From: Arthrobacter sp. B3I4
GTDB lineage: Bacteria; Actinomycetota; Actinomycetes; Actinomycetales; Micrococcaceae
Assembly: GCF_030816855.1 (NCBI RefSeq)
Contig: NZ_JAUSYK010000001.1
Coordinates: 2,232,001-2,296,000, forward strand
DNA length: 64,000 nucleotides
Direction of reading: 5' to 3'
Shown here: piece by piece, positions 44,747-54,299 of the stretch
Position numbering within the stretch: the first letter of the stretch is position 1
Layout: every line of letters begins with the position of its first letter
Notes under the pieces: generated by a model
Databases searched by the model: none
What the model was told of the DNA's origin: nothing
What the model saw: only the letters and a program-made list of their open reading frames with translations
Translations under genes and position numbers: made by a program

Positions 44747-47700
44747 ATGGATCATGAACAGCTAGTAACCGGCAACGACGAAGCACCCGTGAGCGAAGCA
44801 CCGCTCGACGAATCTGCAGCCGCACCGGAAAGCGCAGCGGAAACCTCAGCCGCACCGGAAATCTCAGCCGCACCGGCGCCCAAGCGCGCCACCAGGACTC
44901 GGCGGAAAGCCGCCCCCGCCGTGGAGGGAGCGGATCTCGCAGCCGTTGCGGCCGGCGCCGTCGCCGAGGCAGCCGGTGCTGACATCGCCGCAGCTGACGC
45001 CGCCGCGGAAGTCAAGGCCCCCTCGGAAGCCAAGACCCCAGCCCGCCGGAGCCGGTCACGGAAGAAGGTCGAGGTAGACGACCAGACCGTGGTCAACCCG
45101 GCCGGAGATGCCCTGGCCACTGCCCTGGCGCCGGCTGAAGACGCGACGGCCGCCCACGCGGCGGCCGATCACACAACCGCCGACGCCGCGACGGCCATGA
45201 CGGCAGCTGGGCAAGCACCGGAGAAGCCGGTCCGCCGCAGGGCCTCCCGTGCCAAGGCCGCGCCGGCCCCCGCAGCAACCGACGAAGCTCCTGCCTTGAT
45301 CGAAGCGGCGCAAGTTAAAACCGCGCCCGATGAAACAGCGCAAACCGAAACCGACGCCGAAACAGCCGACGCCGAAACTCCGCAGGCCGCCCCCGCCGCC
45401 GCGGACACCACCGCTGTCGAAGACGCCGCTGGCAACACCCCGGCTGAGGCCCCGGCTGAGGCGCCCGCCGCGGACTCCGTTGCCGAATCACCTGAAGCGT
45501 CCTCCATGTTCCTCGCACCCGGGGCCGTCACCTCGATGATTTTCCAGGCCCCGGACCTGAGCGCCGTGGTCCGCCCGGCCCCCGTCGCGGCCCCGGCCGC
45601 GGCGGAGGACGCCGAGGAAGAAGACGAAGAGGCCGAGGGTGACGACGCCGGCAACCGCCGTCGGCGCCGCAGCCGCGGACGCCGCGGACGCAGCCGCACC
45701 GCCGGCGAAACCGACGCTGACTCCGACGCTGCCGTGGACGGCGCCGAGGAGGCCGATGAGGAGTCCGAGGGTGCGCTGGAAGAGGGCGTCACCTCCCGCC
45801 GTCGTCGTCGCCGTCGCCGCGGTGACCAGGACCTGGAGCTGACCGGCGGCGGGGACGACGACCCGCCCAACACAGTGACCCGGGTCCGCGCGCCGCGTGC
45901 CGTCAGCGATGCACCCGTCAACAACCGCGTCACCTCTGTCAAGGGCTCCACGCGGCTGGAAGCGAAGAAGCAGCGCCGCCGCGAATCCCGGGATACCGGC
46001 CGCCGCCGCACCGTCATCACCGAGGCCGAGTTCCTCGCCCGGCGCGAGTCCGTGGACCGCCAGATGATCGTCCGCCAGCGCGACGACAGAATCCAGATCG
46101 GCGTCCTCGAAGACGGCGTCCTGGCCGAACACTTTGTTTCCAAGACCCAGCAGGACTCCCTGATCGGGAACGTCTACCTGGGCAAGGTCCAGAACGTGCT
46201 GCCGTCGATGGAAGCTGCCTTCGTCGACATCGGACGCGGCCGCAACGCCGTGCTGTACGCCGGCGAAGTTAACTGGGACGCCGTCAACGTCGAGGGCAAG
46301 CAGCGCCGGATCGAGAACGCGCTCAAGTCCGGCGACTCGGTGCTCGTCCAGGTCACCAAAGACCCGGTCGGACACAAGGGCGCCAGGCTGACCAGCCAGA
46401 TCTCCCTCCCGGGCCGCTACCTCGTCTACGTGCCCGGCGGCTCCATGACCGGCATCTCCCGGAAACTGCCCGACGTCGAACGCAACCGGCTCAAGCGGAT
46501 CCTCAAGGACCGCCTCCCCGAGGATGCCGGCGTCATTGTCCGCACGGCGGCTGAAGGCGCGTCGGAGGAAGAGCTGACGCACGATATCAACCGGCTGCGC
46601 GCCCAGTGGGAGGGCATCGAAAGCCAGTCCACGTCCACGAAGCTCCTGGCACCCGAACTGCTTTACGGCGAACCGGACCTGACCATCAAGGTGGTCCGGG
46701 ACGTGTTCAACGAGGACTTCTCCAAGCTCATCGTCTCCGGCGAGGAAGCCTGGGACACCATCGAGGCCTACGTCACCTACGTGGCGCCGGACCTGGTTGG
46801 CCGGCTGGAAAAGTGGACCAAGGAAACCGACATCTTCGCTGCCTGGCGGATTGACGAGCAGATCCACAAGGCGCTGGACCGGAAGGTCTTCCTGCCGTCC
46901 GGCGGCTCACTGGTGATCGACCGGACCGAAGCCATGACCGTCGTCGACGTCAACACCGGCAAGTTCACCGGCAGCGGCGGCAACCTCGAGGAAACCGTCA
47001 CCAAGAACAACCTGGAAGCGGCCGAGGAAGTCGTCCGCCAGCTGCGGCTGCGCGACATCGGCGGCATCATCGTGATCGACTTCATCGACATGGTGCTGGA
47101 GTCCAACCGGGATCTCGTGCTGCGGCGCATGGTGGAGTGCCTCGGCCGGGACCGGACCAAGCACCAGGTCGCGGAGGTGACCTCGCTGGGCCTCGTGCAG
47201 ATGACCCGTAAGCGGATGGGCACCGGGCTGCTGGAAGTTTTCGGCGAACAGTGCGAAGCCTGCGCCGGCCGCGGCATCGTCACCCACGACGAGCCGGTGG
47301 AACACCGCCGCGCCAACGCCGTCGCCGCCGAGCACTACGTTCCGCGCACCGAGCAGCAGCCCGCCGCGCGCACTGAGCGCAAGCGCCGCCGCGGCAAGGG
47401 CGGCCAGGGTACCGAGGGGATGCCGTCCGCTCCCGCCGCCGTGCACGCCGAGCCCACCGAGGCCGAGCGCCACGCGAAGGCGGAGGCGACCCGCGTCGCT
47501 CTGGCCAACATCGCAGCCGCCGCGCACGCTGCGCACCTGCACGACGGCGAAGCAACAGCAGCGCCCGACGCCGAGACCCGCCAGGCAGCGCTCGATGCGG
47601 CCGTGGAACTGGCCTCAACCGAGGAGGCTGCCGGACGTCCGGCGGCAGTGCTGACCTTCGGCGGCGAGCAGGTTGCCCTGCCGTTCGTCGAGCACGCCGA

Positions 47701-48379
47701 GGAAGCCCCGCAGCCTGCACTGACCCTTGATCTGCTCACTGAGGCGTTCGCCAACCTTGGCGACGCCGATGCAGGCGCCGGTACCGGCGCTGGCACTGCT
47801 GTGGGCAGGCCTGCGGAGCTTGCCCCGGTAGCCGAACAGCAGCGGCCGGAACGTTCCGCCCCGGCTGAGGCTGCGCGGGCCGAGTCTGCAGGGACCGAAG
47901 CTGCACCGTCGCGGGCGACCCGCGGCAGGGGCCGGGCCCGCACGGCCCGCATCCAGCCGCCGAACGCACGGAATCGAGATGCCGAGGCTCCGGCAGGGCA
48001 GGAAACCAGAAGGACACGTGCCCAGGCGCCGGCCGCGCAGGTTCCCGCCGCCGACACACGTGCCGCTCAAACACAGGGTACTCAAGCCCCCGCGGCGCAG
48101 GCGCCGGTCGCTAATGAGTCGGTTGCGCAGGCCCAGGTTGCGTCGGCTTCGGCTCAGGCGGCGGCAACCCCGTCCCGGCGGGTGCGCCGTAACCGCAGCG
48201 CCAGCCGCGCCCAGGGCGCCGCCAACGAGACGTCGGTGGAGCAGCGCGCCGCGACGCCGTCGGCCGCTACCGGTTCGGTCCATGAAGCGAAGGCGCCGGA
48301 GCCGGCGACAGCGGCTGCGACGCCGGCTGCAAACGAGCCGATCATCCTGGGTGTCGGCGTACCGGCCTCGGAGCTCTAG
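44747..48379 (+). CDS. rne: RNase E/G family ribonuclease with long disordered arms
   Basis: This is the main endoribonuclease of mRNA turnover and rRNA/tRNA processing. The 1210-residue protein has an N-terminal disordered region rich in Ala, Glu and Pro with Arg-rich patches (residues 1 to about 400). The conserved core follows: S1 domain from about 470 (GNVYLGKVQNVLPSMEAAFV), catalytic aspartates in VVDVNTG (about 733) and VIDFIDM (about 778), and the zinc-link cysteines in CEACAGRG (about 835). A C-terminal low-complexity arm of QAPAAQ-type repeats and Arg-rich RTRGR/RRNRS segments ends it. ATG 44747 has AGGAG 11 nt upstream. Confidence 0.94.
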   Translation: MDHEQLVTGNDEAPVSEAPLDESAAAPESAAETSAAPEISAAPAPKRATRTRRKAAPAVEGADLAAVAAGAVAEAAGADIAAADAAAEVKAPSEAKTPARRSRSRKKVEVDDQTVVNPAGDALATALAPAEDATAAHAAADHTTADAATAMTAAGQAPEKPVRRRASRAKAAPAPAATDEAPALIEAAQVKTAPDETAQTETDAETADAETPQAAPAAADTTAVEDAAGNTPAEAPAEAPAADSVAESPEASSMFLAPGAVTSMIFQAPDLSAVVRPAPVAAPAAAEDAEEEDEEAEGDDAGNRRRRRSRGRRGRSRTAGETDADSDAAVDGAEEADEESEGALEEGVTSRRRRRRRRGDQDLELTGGGDDDPPNTVTRVRAPRAVSDAPVNNRVTSVKGSTRLEAKKQRRRESRDTGRRRTVITEAEFLARRESVDRQMIVRQRDDRIQIGVLEDGVLAEHFVSKTQQDSLIGNVYLGKVQNVLPSMEAAFVDIGRGRNAVLYAGEVNWDAVNVEGKQRRIENALKSGDSVLVQVTKDPVGHKGARLTSQISLPGRYLVYVPGGSMTGISRKLPDVERNRLKRILKDRLPEDAGVIVRTAAEGASEEELTHDINRLRAQWEGIESQSTSTKLLAPELLYGEPDLTIKVVRDVFNEDFSKLIVSGEEAWDTIEAYVTYVAPDLVGRLEKWTKETDIFAAWRIDEQIHKALDRKVFLPSGGSLVIDRTEAMTVVDVNTGKFTGSGGNLEETVTKNNLEAAEEVVRQLRLRDIGGIIVIDFIDMVLESNRDLVLRRMVECLGRDRTKHQVAEVTSLGLVQMTRKRMGTGLLEVFGEQCEACAGRGIVTHDEPVEHRRANAVAAEHYVPRTEQQPAARTERKRRRGKGGQGTEGMPSAPAAVHAEPTEAERHAKAEATRVALANIAAAAHAAHLHDGEATAAPDAETRQAALDAAVELASTEEAAGRPAAVLTFGGEQVALPFVEHAEEAPQPALTLDLLTEAFANLGDADAGAGTGAGTAVGRPAELAPVAEQQRPERSAPAEAARAESAGTEAAPSRATRGRGRARTARIQPPNARNRDAEAPAGQETRRTRAQAPAAQVPAADTRAAQTQGTQAPAAQAPVANESVAQAQVASASAQAAATPSRRVRRNRSASRAQGAANETSVEQRAATPSAATGSVHEAKAPEPATAAATPAANEPIILGVGVPASEL

Positions 48380-48429
48380 CACCCGGCATTCCACGAAGTA
48401 GGTGATCCGGAATCCGGAGCACCGCCCGG

Positions 48430-48490
48430 CTCGCGGGTACCGTGTCGGACTCGACGTAACGTCACGTCGAGTCCGGACGGTACCCGCGAG
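48430..48490. repeat. 61-bp long inverted repeat after the RNase E/G gene
   Basis: CTCGCGGGTACCGT...CGGACTCGACGT pairs with ACGTCGAGTCCG...ACGGTACCCGCGAG around a 6-nt loop, with only a 1-2 base bulge. No T-tract follows on either side, so it is not a standard intrinsic terminator. Confidence 0.75.
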
Positions 48491-48561
48491 GCCGTTAACG
48501 TGCAGGTCAGGCAGGGGGCTGACCACAGGGGAAAGCAGGACAGGGGAGGGTTAGGCTGGTA

Positions 48562-48645
48562 ACCGACACGGGGTGCCGGGCAACGAGCCCGGCTGAGATC
48601 CAGACCCGTTGAACCTGTCCGGTTAGCACCGGCGAAGGGATGTCT
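48562..48645 (+). promoter_or_regulatory. TPP (thiamine pyrophosphate) riboswitch
   Basis: The THI element is clear: ACGGGGTGCC, the stem CCGGGC...GCCCGG, then GCTGAGATC, ACCCGTTGAACCTGT, CGGTTAGCACCGGCG and GAAGGGA. The 3' end contains the ribosome-binding site of the thiD-tenA gene (start TTG 48647), so thiamine pyrophosphate probably blocks translation initiation. Confidence 0.96.
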
Positions 48646-48646
48646 C

Positions 48647-50437
48647 TTGAATTCGTCGACCCAGCCCGCATCGCCCCAACCTGCACCGACCAAGCCTGCG
48701 CCACCCCAGCCCGCTTCAGCTCAGCCTGCACCGCCCCAGCCCGCATCAACTCAGCTCACGTCGATCCTGCGGTCCGCCTTCGCGCCGGCCGCGACCGGCG
48801 GACACGCCACCAGCCCCGGAGCGCCGGGCAACCCCGCCCCCTCGGCCGCTCCCACCAGTTTCCGGGCACCCGCAGCCCCCGGTGCGCCGGCGCTCCCGCG
48901 GGTGCTCGCGATTGCAGGCTCGGATCCTTCCGGCGGCGCCGGCATCCAGGCCGACCTTAAGAGCATCGCCGCCCACGGCGGCTACGGAATGGCCGCGATC
49001 ACTGCGCTGACCGCGCAAAACACCCACGGCGTACGATCCGTGCACGTACCGCCGGCGTCGTTCCTGACCGAACAGTTGGACGCCATCAGCGACGACATCA
49101 CCATCGACGCCGTCAAGATCGGCATGCTCGGTGACGCCGCGGTGATTGACGCCGTCCGCCTCTGGCTCGAGAAAGTCCGTCCCGCCGTCGTGGTCCTGGA
49201 CCCCGTGATGGTGGCGACCAGCGGGGACCGGCTGCTGCAGGAATCCGCCGAGGCTGCCCTGCGTGCGCTGTTGCCGCTGGCGCACCTGATCACCCCCAAC
49301 CTGCCGGAACTGGCCATGCTGCTGGACGAACCGCCCGCGGCGGACTGGGCGGCGGCGCTGGAGCAGGGCAAACGGCTCGCCGCGCTGGCCGGCACGACAG
49401 TACTGGTCAAGGGCGGGCACCTCGCGGACGGCGACGGCGCCGGCGACCGCGGCGACGACGGCGGTGGCTGCCCCGACGCGCTGGTCAACACCGCCGGACT
49501 GCTGGGCCGGGAGACTATCGAGGTGCCCGGCGAACGGATCGCTACCCGCAACAGCCACGGCACCGGCTGCTCCCTGTCCTCGGCGCTGGCCACCGTCCAG
49601 GCCAGGACGGGGGACTGGGCAGCAGCGCTCCGGGAGGTCAAGCCGTGGCTGGTCGGCGCACTGCGGGAATCGCAGAGCCTCCGGGTCGGCACCGGCAACG
49701 GACCGGTCCACCACTTCCACCACCTGCAGCAGACGCCCGGCAAGCAGACGCACCTGCAGCAGACACCCGTGCAGCAACCACCCCGGGAAGGTGAATTTGC
49801 GGCTGCCCTCGACGAGCACGCGGCGGCCGGGCTGGAGGCCATCTACGCGCTGGACTTCATCCGCGGCCTCGCGGACGGGACCCTCCCGGAGCGGCAGTTC
49901 GCCTACTACCTCGGCCAGGACGCCCTGTACCTCAACGGCTACTCCCGGGTGCTGTCCCGGGCCGCCGCGCTGGCGCCGTCGGAAGCCGAACAGCTCTTCT
50001 GGTCCCGTTCCGCACAGCAGTGCCTCGAGGTGGAAGCCGAACTGCACCGATCCTGGCTCGCTGGCCGCGCCGTGGACGCTGAGCCGGGGCGGGTCACCAA
50101 GGCCTACGTGGACCACCTGCATGCAGCCTCCCTCGCCGGCAGTTACGGCGTCCTGGTGGCCGCGGCGCTGCCGTGCTTCTGGCTCTACGCCGAAGTCGGC
50201 GCGACACTGCAGGCGGAGTTCCTCGCCGCCGGCGCGCCCGCAGGGCACCCCTACGCGAACTGGCTGCGCACCTACGCCGACGAGGCGTTTGCCGCCTCGA
50301 CCCGGCAGGCAATTCGGTACATGGACGCAGCTGCCGTCCGGGCCTCCGAGCAGGACCGCAACGCCATGACCGCCGCCTTCCGGCATTCCGTGCGTTACGA
50401 ACTGGAGTTCTTCGACGCGCCGACGCTGCGCGCCTAA
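48647..50437 (+). CDS. ThiD-TenA fusion: HMP/HMP-P kinase and thiaminase II-like domain
   Basis: This 596-residue thiamine pathway protein has an N-terminal 84-residue low-complexity leader of PQPA/PAPP-type repeats. ThiD follows (residues about 85-345) with VLAIAGSDPSGGAGIQADLK, MVATSGDRLL and RNSHGTGCSLSSALA, which phosphorylates hydroxymethylpyrimidine. A linker contains HHFHHLQQTP and LQQTP repeats. TenA (about 382-596) has the nucleophile Cys510 in ALPCFWLYAEVG and Glu587 in YELEFF, which salvages aminopyrimidine. TTG 48647 is chosen because GAAGGGA in the riboswitch is correctly spaced. The fusion joins salvage and kinase steps. Confidence 0.92.
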   Translation: MNSSTQPASPQPAPTKPAPPQPASAQPAPPQPASTQLTSILRSAFAPAATGGHATSPGAPGNPAPSAAPTSFRAPAAPGAPALPRVLAIAGSDPSGGAGIQADLKSIAAHGGYGMAAITALTAQNTHGVRSVHVPPASFLTEQLDAISDDITIDAVKIGMLGDAAVIDAVRLWLEKVRPAVVVLDPVMVATSGDRLLQESAEAALRALLPLAHLITPNLPELAMLLDEPPAADWAAALEQGKRLAALAGTTVLVKGGHLADGDGAGDRGDDGGGCPDALVNTAGLLGRETIEVPGERIATRNSHGTGCSLSSALATVQARTGDWAAALREVKPWLVGALRESQSLRVGTGNGPVHHFHHLQQTPGKQTHLQQTPVQQPPREGEFAAALDEHAAAGLEAIYALDFIRGLADGTLPERQFAYYLGQDALYLNGYSRVLSRAAALAPSEAEQLFWSRSAQQCLEVEAELHRSWLAGRAVDAEPGRVTKAYVDHLHAASLAGSYGVLVAAALPCFWLYAEVGATLQAEFLAAGAPAGHPYANWLRTYADEAFAASTRQAIRYMDAAAVRASEQDRNAMTAAFRHSVRYELEFFDAPTLRA

Positions 50438-50565
50438 GCAGGCGGGCCGGGGCCAGCCGGTAAGGTGGTGGGCGCGGTTCCGGAAGTTGCTGCGGCACCC
50501 AGTCCGACCCCTTCAGGGGAAGGCTGTGGCGGCTGTCACGCAGTACCCGCCGGGGCCAGCCTCGT

Positions 50566-50595
50566 TTGCGGCCGAAGGCAAAATTAGCGTAGTCT
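50566..50595 (+). promoter_or_regulatory. Promoter of rplU-rpmA
   Basis: TTGCGG (50566-50571) and TAGTCT (50590-50595) are separated by 18 bp. The inferred start leaves a leader of about 200 nt before rplU. Confidence 0.5.
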
Positions 50596-50802
50596 AGATC
50601 TTCGGTGCTTACGCCAACACTTGGGTTATGACCTTGAGGACCAGTCCAGCCGTACTACGGGCAGGATTATCCACGGGATAGCTCATGGGTTCCCCCGGGG
50701 AACCTGCCGGCGTTGAGGCACAGCGTGAGCCGGTCGGATTACTTCGACCCCAGGTTCCGCACGCAAATCTAGTAATAAACGTCGAGAGAAGTGAGTTCCA
50801 CA
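50596..50802 (+). promoter_or_regulatory. Long 5' leader of rplU
   Basis: About 200 gene-free bases separate the promoter from the rplU start. Complementary segments include GGGTTCCCCCGGGGAACC (about 50687-50704), a self-complementary hairpin. L21 operons in several bacterial groups carry autoregulatory leader RNAs, so such a role is plausible; no specific family match can be made by eye. Confidence 0.4.
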
Positions 50803-51111
50803 GTGGTGTACGCGATTGTCCGCGCAGGCGGCCGCCAAGAGAAGGTTTCCGTTGGAGACTTCGTTACCCTGAACCGCGTCCCCGGTGGAGCCGGCAGCAC
50901 CTTTGAGCTGCCCGCACTGCTCCTGGTGGACGGTGACAAGGTCACGTCTGCTGCTGCGGACCTGGCCAAGGTAACGGTTACGGCTGAGATCCTGGAGAAC
51001 CTTCGTGGTCCCAAGATCGTCATCCAGAAGTTCAAGAACAAGACCGGTTACAAGAAGCGCCAGGGTCACCGTCAGGAACTGACCAAGGTCAAGATCACCG
51101 GTATCAAGTAA
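50803..51111 (+). CDS. rplU: 50S ribosomal protein L21
   Basis: This 102-residue L21 starts [19 protein letters not shown] and has VDGDKVT and the C-terminal [20 protein letters not shown], which contacts 23S rRNA. GTG 50803 gives the normal family N-terminus; GTG 50791 would add four residues. It is 59 bp upstream of rpmA in the usual L21-L27-Obg order. Confidence 0.97.
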   Translation: MVYAIVRAGGRQEKVSVGDFVTLNRVPGGAGSTFELPALLLVDGDKVTSAAADLAKVTVTAEILENLRGPKIVIQKFKNKTGYKKRQGHRQELTKVKITGIK

Positions 51112-51170
51112 CTAGCGTTACTGTTCAGGTTTTCAGCAGATTCCCCAGAATTTAAAGGCAGGCATTTCAA

Positions 51171-51434
51171 ATGGCACATAAAAAAGGCGCGAGCTCCACT
51201 CGCAACGGCCGTGACTCCAACGCCCAGTACCTCGGCGTCAAGCGCTTCGGCGGCCAGGTCGTTTCCGCAGGCGAGATCATCGTCCGCCAGCGTGGCACCC
51301 ACTTCCACCCGGGCGCCGGCGTAGGCCGCGGCGGCGACGACACCCTGTTCGCCCTGACCCCCGGTGCTGTCGAGTTCGGCACCCGCCGCGGTCGTCGCGT
51401 TGTGAACATCGTGGCTGCTGCAGCTGCAGAGTAA
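51171..51434 (+). CDS. rpmA: 50S ribosomal protein L27
   Basis: This 87-residue L27 begins [20 protein letters not shown], the conserved N-terminus that reaches the peptidyl-transferase centre, without the cleavable leader seen in Firmicutes. [18 protein letters not shown] and [10 protein letters not shown] follow. It lies between rplU and obg and has its own terminator. Confidence 0.98.
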   Translation: MAHKKGASSTRNGRDSNAQYLGVKRFGGQVVSAGEIIVRQRGTHFHPGAGVGRGGDDTLFALTPGAVEFGTRRGRRVVNIVAAAAAE

Positions 51435-51450
51435 CAACTAGTTCTAAATC

Positions 51451-51488
51451 GGTGGGGCGGGCCAGTTGGTCCGCTCCACCGGTGTTTT
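51451..51488 (+). terminator. Terminator after rpmA
   Basis: GGTGGGGCGG pairs with CCGCTCCACC (one G-T pair) around a 10-nt loop, followed by GGTGTTTT. Confidence 0.7.
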
Positions 51489-51548
51489 AACCGCATTACA
51501 ATCATCTTGGGCCCCTGCGGCTCAAGGAAACGCACTGAGGAGATCCAC

Positions 51549-53138
51549 GTGGCCAGCTTTGTAGACCGGGTAGTACTGCACGTATCCGGCGGTACCGGCG
51601 GCCACGGTTGTGTCTCCGTCCACCGGGAGAAGTTCAAGCCCCTGGGCGGGCCCGACGGCGGCAACGGCGGCAACGGCGGCGACGTCATCCTGCGCGTGGA
51701 TCCCCAGACCACCACCCTGCTCGATTACCACCACGCCCCGCACCGGCACGCCACCAACGGCGGTCCCGGCATGGGCGACTGGCGCGGCGGCAAGAACGGC
51801 GAGACCCTCATCCTGCCGGTTCCCGAGGGCACGGTCGTCAAGAGCAAGGACGGCACCGTCCTGGCCGACCTGGTCGGCGAAGGCACCGAGTTCATCGCCG
51901 CCGCCGGCGGCCTGGGCGGCCTCGGCAACGCCGCGCTGTCCTCGCAGAAGCGCCGCGCCCCCGGCTTCGCGCTGCTCGGCATCGAGGGTGAGTCCAGCGA
52001 CGTCGTCCTGGAACTGAAGTCGATTGCGGACATCGCGCTGGTCGGTTTCCCGTCCGCGGGCAAGTCCAGCCTCATCGCGGCCATGTCCGCCGCCCGGCCC
52101 AAGATCGCCGATTACCCGTTCACCACCCTGATCCCCAACCTCGGCGTCGTCCAGGCCGGGGACGTGCGCTTCACCATCGCCGACGTCCCGGGCCTGATTG
52201 AAGGCGCCAGCGAAGGTAAGGGCCTCGGCCACCACTTCCTGCGCCACGTTGAACGCTGCGCGGCCCTCGTCCACGTGCTGGATTGCGGCACCCTGGAGTC
52301 CGACCGCGATCCGCTGTCCGACCTCGCCGTGATCGAAGCCGAACTGGAAAAGTACGCCGTGGACATGAGCTACGCCGGCACCGACGGCGAAGTCGTGCCG
52401 CTGAACCACCGTCCCCGGCTGGTCGCCTTGAACAAGGTGGACCTGCCGGACGGCAAGGACATGGCCGAGTTCGTCCGTCCGGAACTTGAAAAGCGCGGCT
52501 ACAAGGTCTTCGAAATCTCCGCCACCAGCCACGAGGGCCTGCGCCAGCTCGGCTTCGCGATGGCCGAGATTGTGAAGGCGGCCCGCGACGCCGTCGCTGC
52601 GACGCCGCCCAAGGTCCATGCTCCGGTGCTGCGCCCGCGCGCGGTCAACGAGTCCGGCTTCACGATCCGCCGCGAGGAAAAGGGCCTCGAGCCGCTGTTC
52701 CGTGTACTGGGCGAGAAGCCGGTGCGCTGGGTCAAGCAGACCGACTTCACCAACGAGGAAGCCATCGGCTACCTCGCTGACCGCCTCGCCAAGCTCGGCG
52801 TCGAAAATGAACTCTTCAAGCAGGGCGCGAAGCCCGGCGACATGGTCGTCATCGGCGAGGACGACGGCGTCGTCTTCGACTGGGAGCCGACCATGATGGC
52901 CGGTGCCGAACTGCTGGCCTCCCCGCGCGGCACCGATGTGCGCTTCGCAGACATCGGCGACCGCCCGACGCGCGGCCAAAAGCGCGAGGAGCAGCAGGAA
53001 CGCCGCGACGCGAAGGCAGCCGCCCGGGCCGAGCTCGAGGCAGAGCGCAAGGCCGGCATCTGGACCGAATCGGTCAGTGGCCGCCGCGCTGCCCAGCCGC
53101 TCAAGGAGAGTGGAATCGGCGAAGCCGATGACGAGTAA
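51549..53138 (+). CDS. obg: GTPase Obg
   Basis: Obg is an essential ribosome-assembly and stress GTPase. The 529-residue protein has the glycine-rich Obg fold ([30 protein letters not shown]), then the G domain with G1 GFPSAGKSS (about 166-174), the switch [12 protein letters not shown] and [10 protein letters not shown]-terminal OCT domain ([17 protein letters not shown] onward) and a charged tail complete it. GTG 51549 has GAGGAG 6 nt upstream. Its last 11 bp overlap the start of proB, so the two are coupled. Confidence 0.97.
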   Translation: MASFVDRVVLHVSGGTGGHGCVSVHREKFKPLGGPDGGNGGNGGDVILRVDPQTTTLLDYHHAPHRHATNGGPGMGDWRGGKNGETLILPVPEGTVVKSKDGTVLADLVGEGTEFIAAAGGLGGLGNAALSSQKRRAPGFALLGIEGESSDVVLELKSIADIALVGFPSAGKSSLIAAMSAARPKIADYPFTTLIPNLGVVQAGDVRFTIADVPGLIEGASEGKGLGHHFLRHVERCAALVHVLDCGTLESDRDPLSDLAVIEAELEKYAVDMSYAGTDGEVVPLNHRPRLVALNKVDLPDGKDMAEFVRPELEKRGYKVFEISATSHEGLRQLGFAMAEIVKAARDAVAATPPKVHAPVLRPRAVNESGFTIRREEKGLEPLFRVLGEKPVRWVKQTDFTNEEAIGYLADRLAKLGVENELFKQGAKPGDMVVIGEDDGVVFDWEPTMMAGAELLASPRGTDVRFADIGDRPTRGQKREEQQERRDAKAAARAELEAERKAGIWTESVSGRRAAQPLKESGIGEADDE

Positions 53139-54273
53139 CGCCGTCGCCTCACCCGCAGCGGCACCGGGCCGTGCCCTGCTTTCCAGCGCGCGCCGGATCG
53201 TCGTCAAGGTCGGTTCCTCCTCGCTGACGTCCATCAAGGGCGGCATCGCCGAGGAAGCGCTGACCGGACTCGCCGATGCCCTCGCGCACAAACGCAACGC
53301 CGGCACCGAGATCATCCTGGTTTCCTCCGGCGCGATCGCCGCCGGGCTGGCGCCGCTGGGACTGGACAAACGGCCCCGCGATCTTGCCACCCAGCAGGCC
53401 GCGGCCAGCGTCGGGCAGGGCCTGTTGATGGCGCGCTACACCCACGCGTTCGGCGCGCACGGCGTCACGGTCAGCCAGGTGCTGCTCACCGCCGATGACT
53501 TCATGCGCCGCAGCCAGCACACCAACGCCTTCCGTGCACTGGACCGGCTGCTGAACCTCGGTGTGGTTCCGGTGGTCAACGAAAACGACACCGTCGCCAC
53601 CCATGAGATCCGCTTCGGCGACAACGACCGGCTCGCGGCCCTCGTTGCCCACCTGGTCCGCGCCGACGCGCTCGTGCTGCTCTCCGACGTCGACTCGCTC
53701 TACGACGGGCCGCCCGCGCACGGAGCTAAGCGGATTCCGCACATTTCCGGCCCGCGGGACCTCGAAGGCATCTCCATCGGCAGCACCGGCAAGGCCGGGG
53801 TCGGGACCGGCGGCATGGTCACCAAAGTCGAAGCCGCGTCGATCGCCGCCGGTTCCGGAATCCATGCCCTGGTCACTTCGACGGCGAACGCCGCCGCCGC
53901 GCTGGCGGGGGAGGACGTGGGGACCTGGTTCTCCGTCAACGGCTCCCGCAAGCCGATCCGGCTGCTGTGGCTGGCGCACCTGGCCTCCGTGCGGGGCACA
54001 CTGGTGCTCGACGACGGCGCCGTGCGCGCCGTCCGGGACCGCCACACCTCGCTGCTGCCCGCCGGGATCAGCGCCGTCCACGGCGACTTCGAAGCCGGCG
54101 ACGCCGTCGAGATGGTCGGTAGCGACGGGACCGTCATCGCCCGCGGACTGGTGAACTACGGCGCGGCCGAACTGCCCCAGATGCTCGGGCGTTCCACCCG
54201 TGAACTCGGCAAGGCACTGGGACGCGGGTATGACCGTGAGGTTGTTCATGTTGACGACCTGGTGCTGGTCTAA
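53128..54273 (+). CDS. proB: Glutamate 5-kinase
   Basis: ProB catalyses the first step of proline synthesis, phosphorylating glutamate. The 381-residue protein has the amino acid kinase start [45 protein letters not shown] and [14 protein letters not shown]-terminal PUA domain (about 290-381) carries the [13 protein letters not shown] end. ATG 53128 lies inside the obg end. It is 26 bp upstream of proA. Confidence 0.97.
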   Translation: MTSNAVASPAAAPGRALLSSARRIVVKVGSSSLTSIKGGIAEEALTGLADALAHKRNAGTEIILVSSGAIAAGLAPLGLDKRPRDLATQQAAASVGQGLLMARYTHAFGAHGVTVSQVLLTADDFMRRSQHTNAFRALDRLLNLGVVPVVNENDTVATHEIRFGDNDRLAALVAHLVRADALVLLSDVDSLYDGPPAHGAKRIPHISGPRDLEGISIGSTGKAGVGTGGMVTKVEAASIAAGSGIHALVTSTANAAAALAGEDVGTWFSVNGSRKPIRLLWLAHLASVRGTLVLDDGAVRAVRDRHTSLLPAGISAVHGDFEAGDAVEMVGSDGTVIARGLVNYGAAELPQMLGRSTRELGKALGRGYDREVVHVDDLVLV

Positions 54274-54299
54274 GGCCCTTGCGCACCTAAACTGGGAAC

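Noticed and set aside
51522..53390. 622-codon reverse-strand open frame opposite obg
   Set aside because: It is a shadow frame caused by high third-position GC; Obg, with all its motifs, is the real gene.
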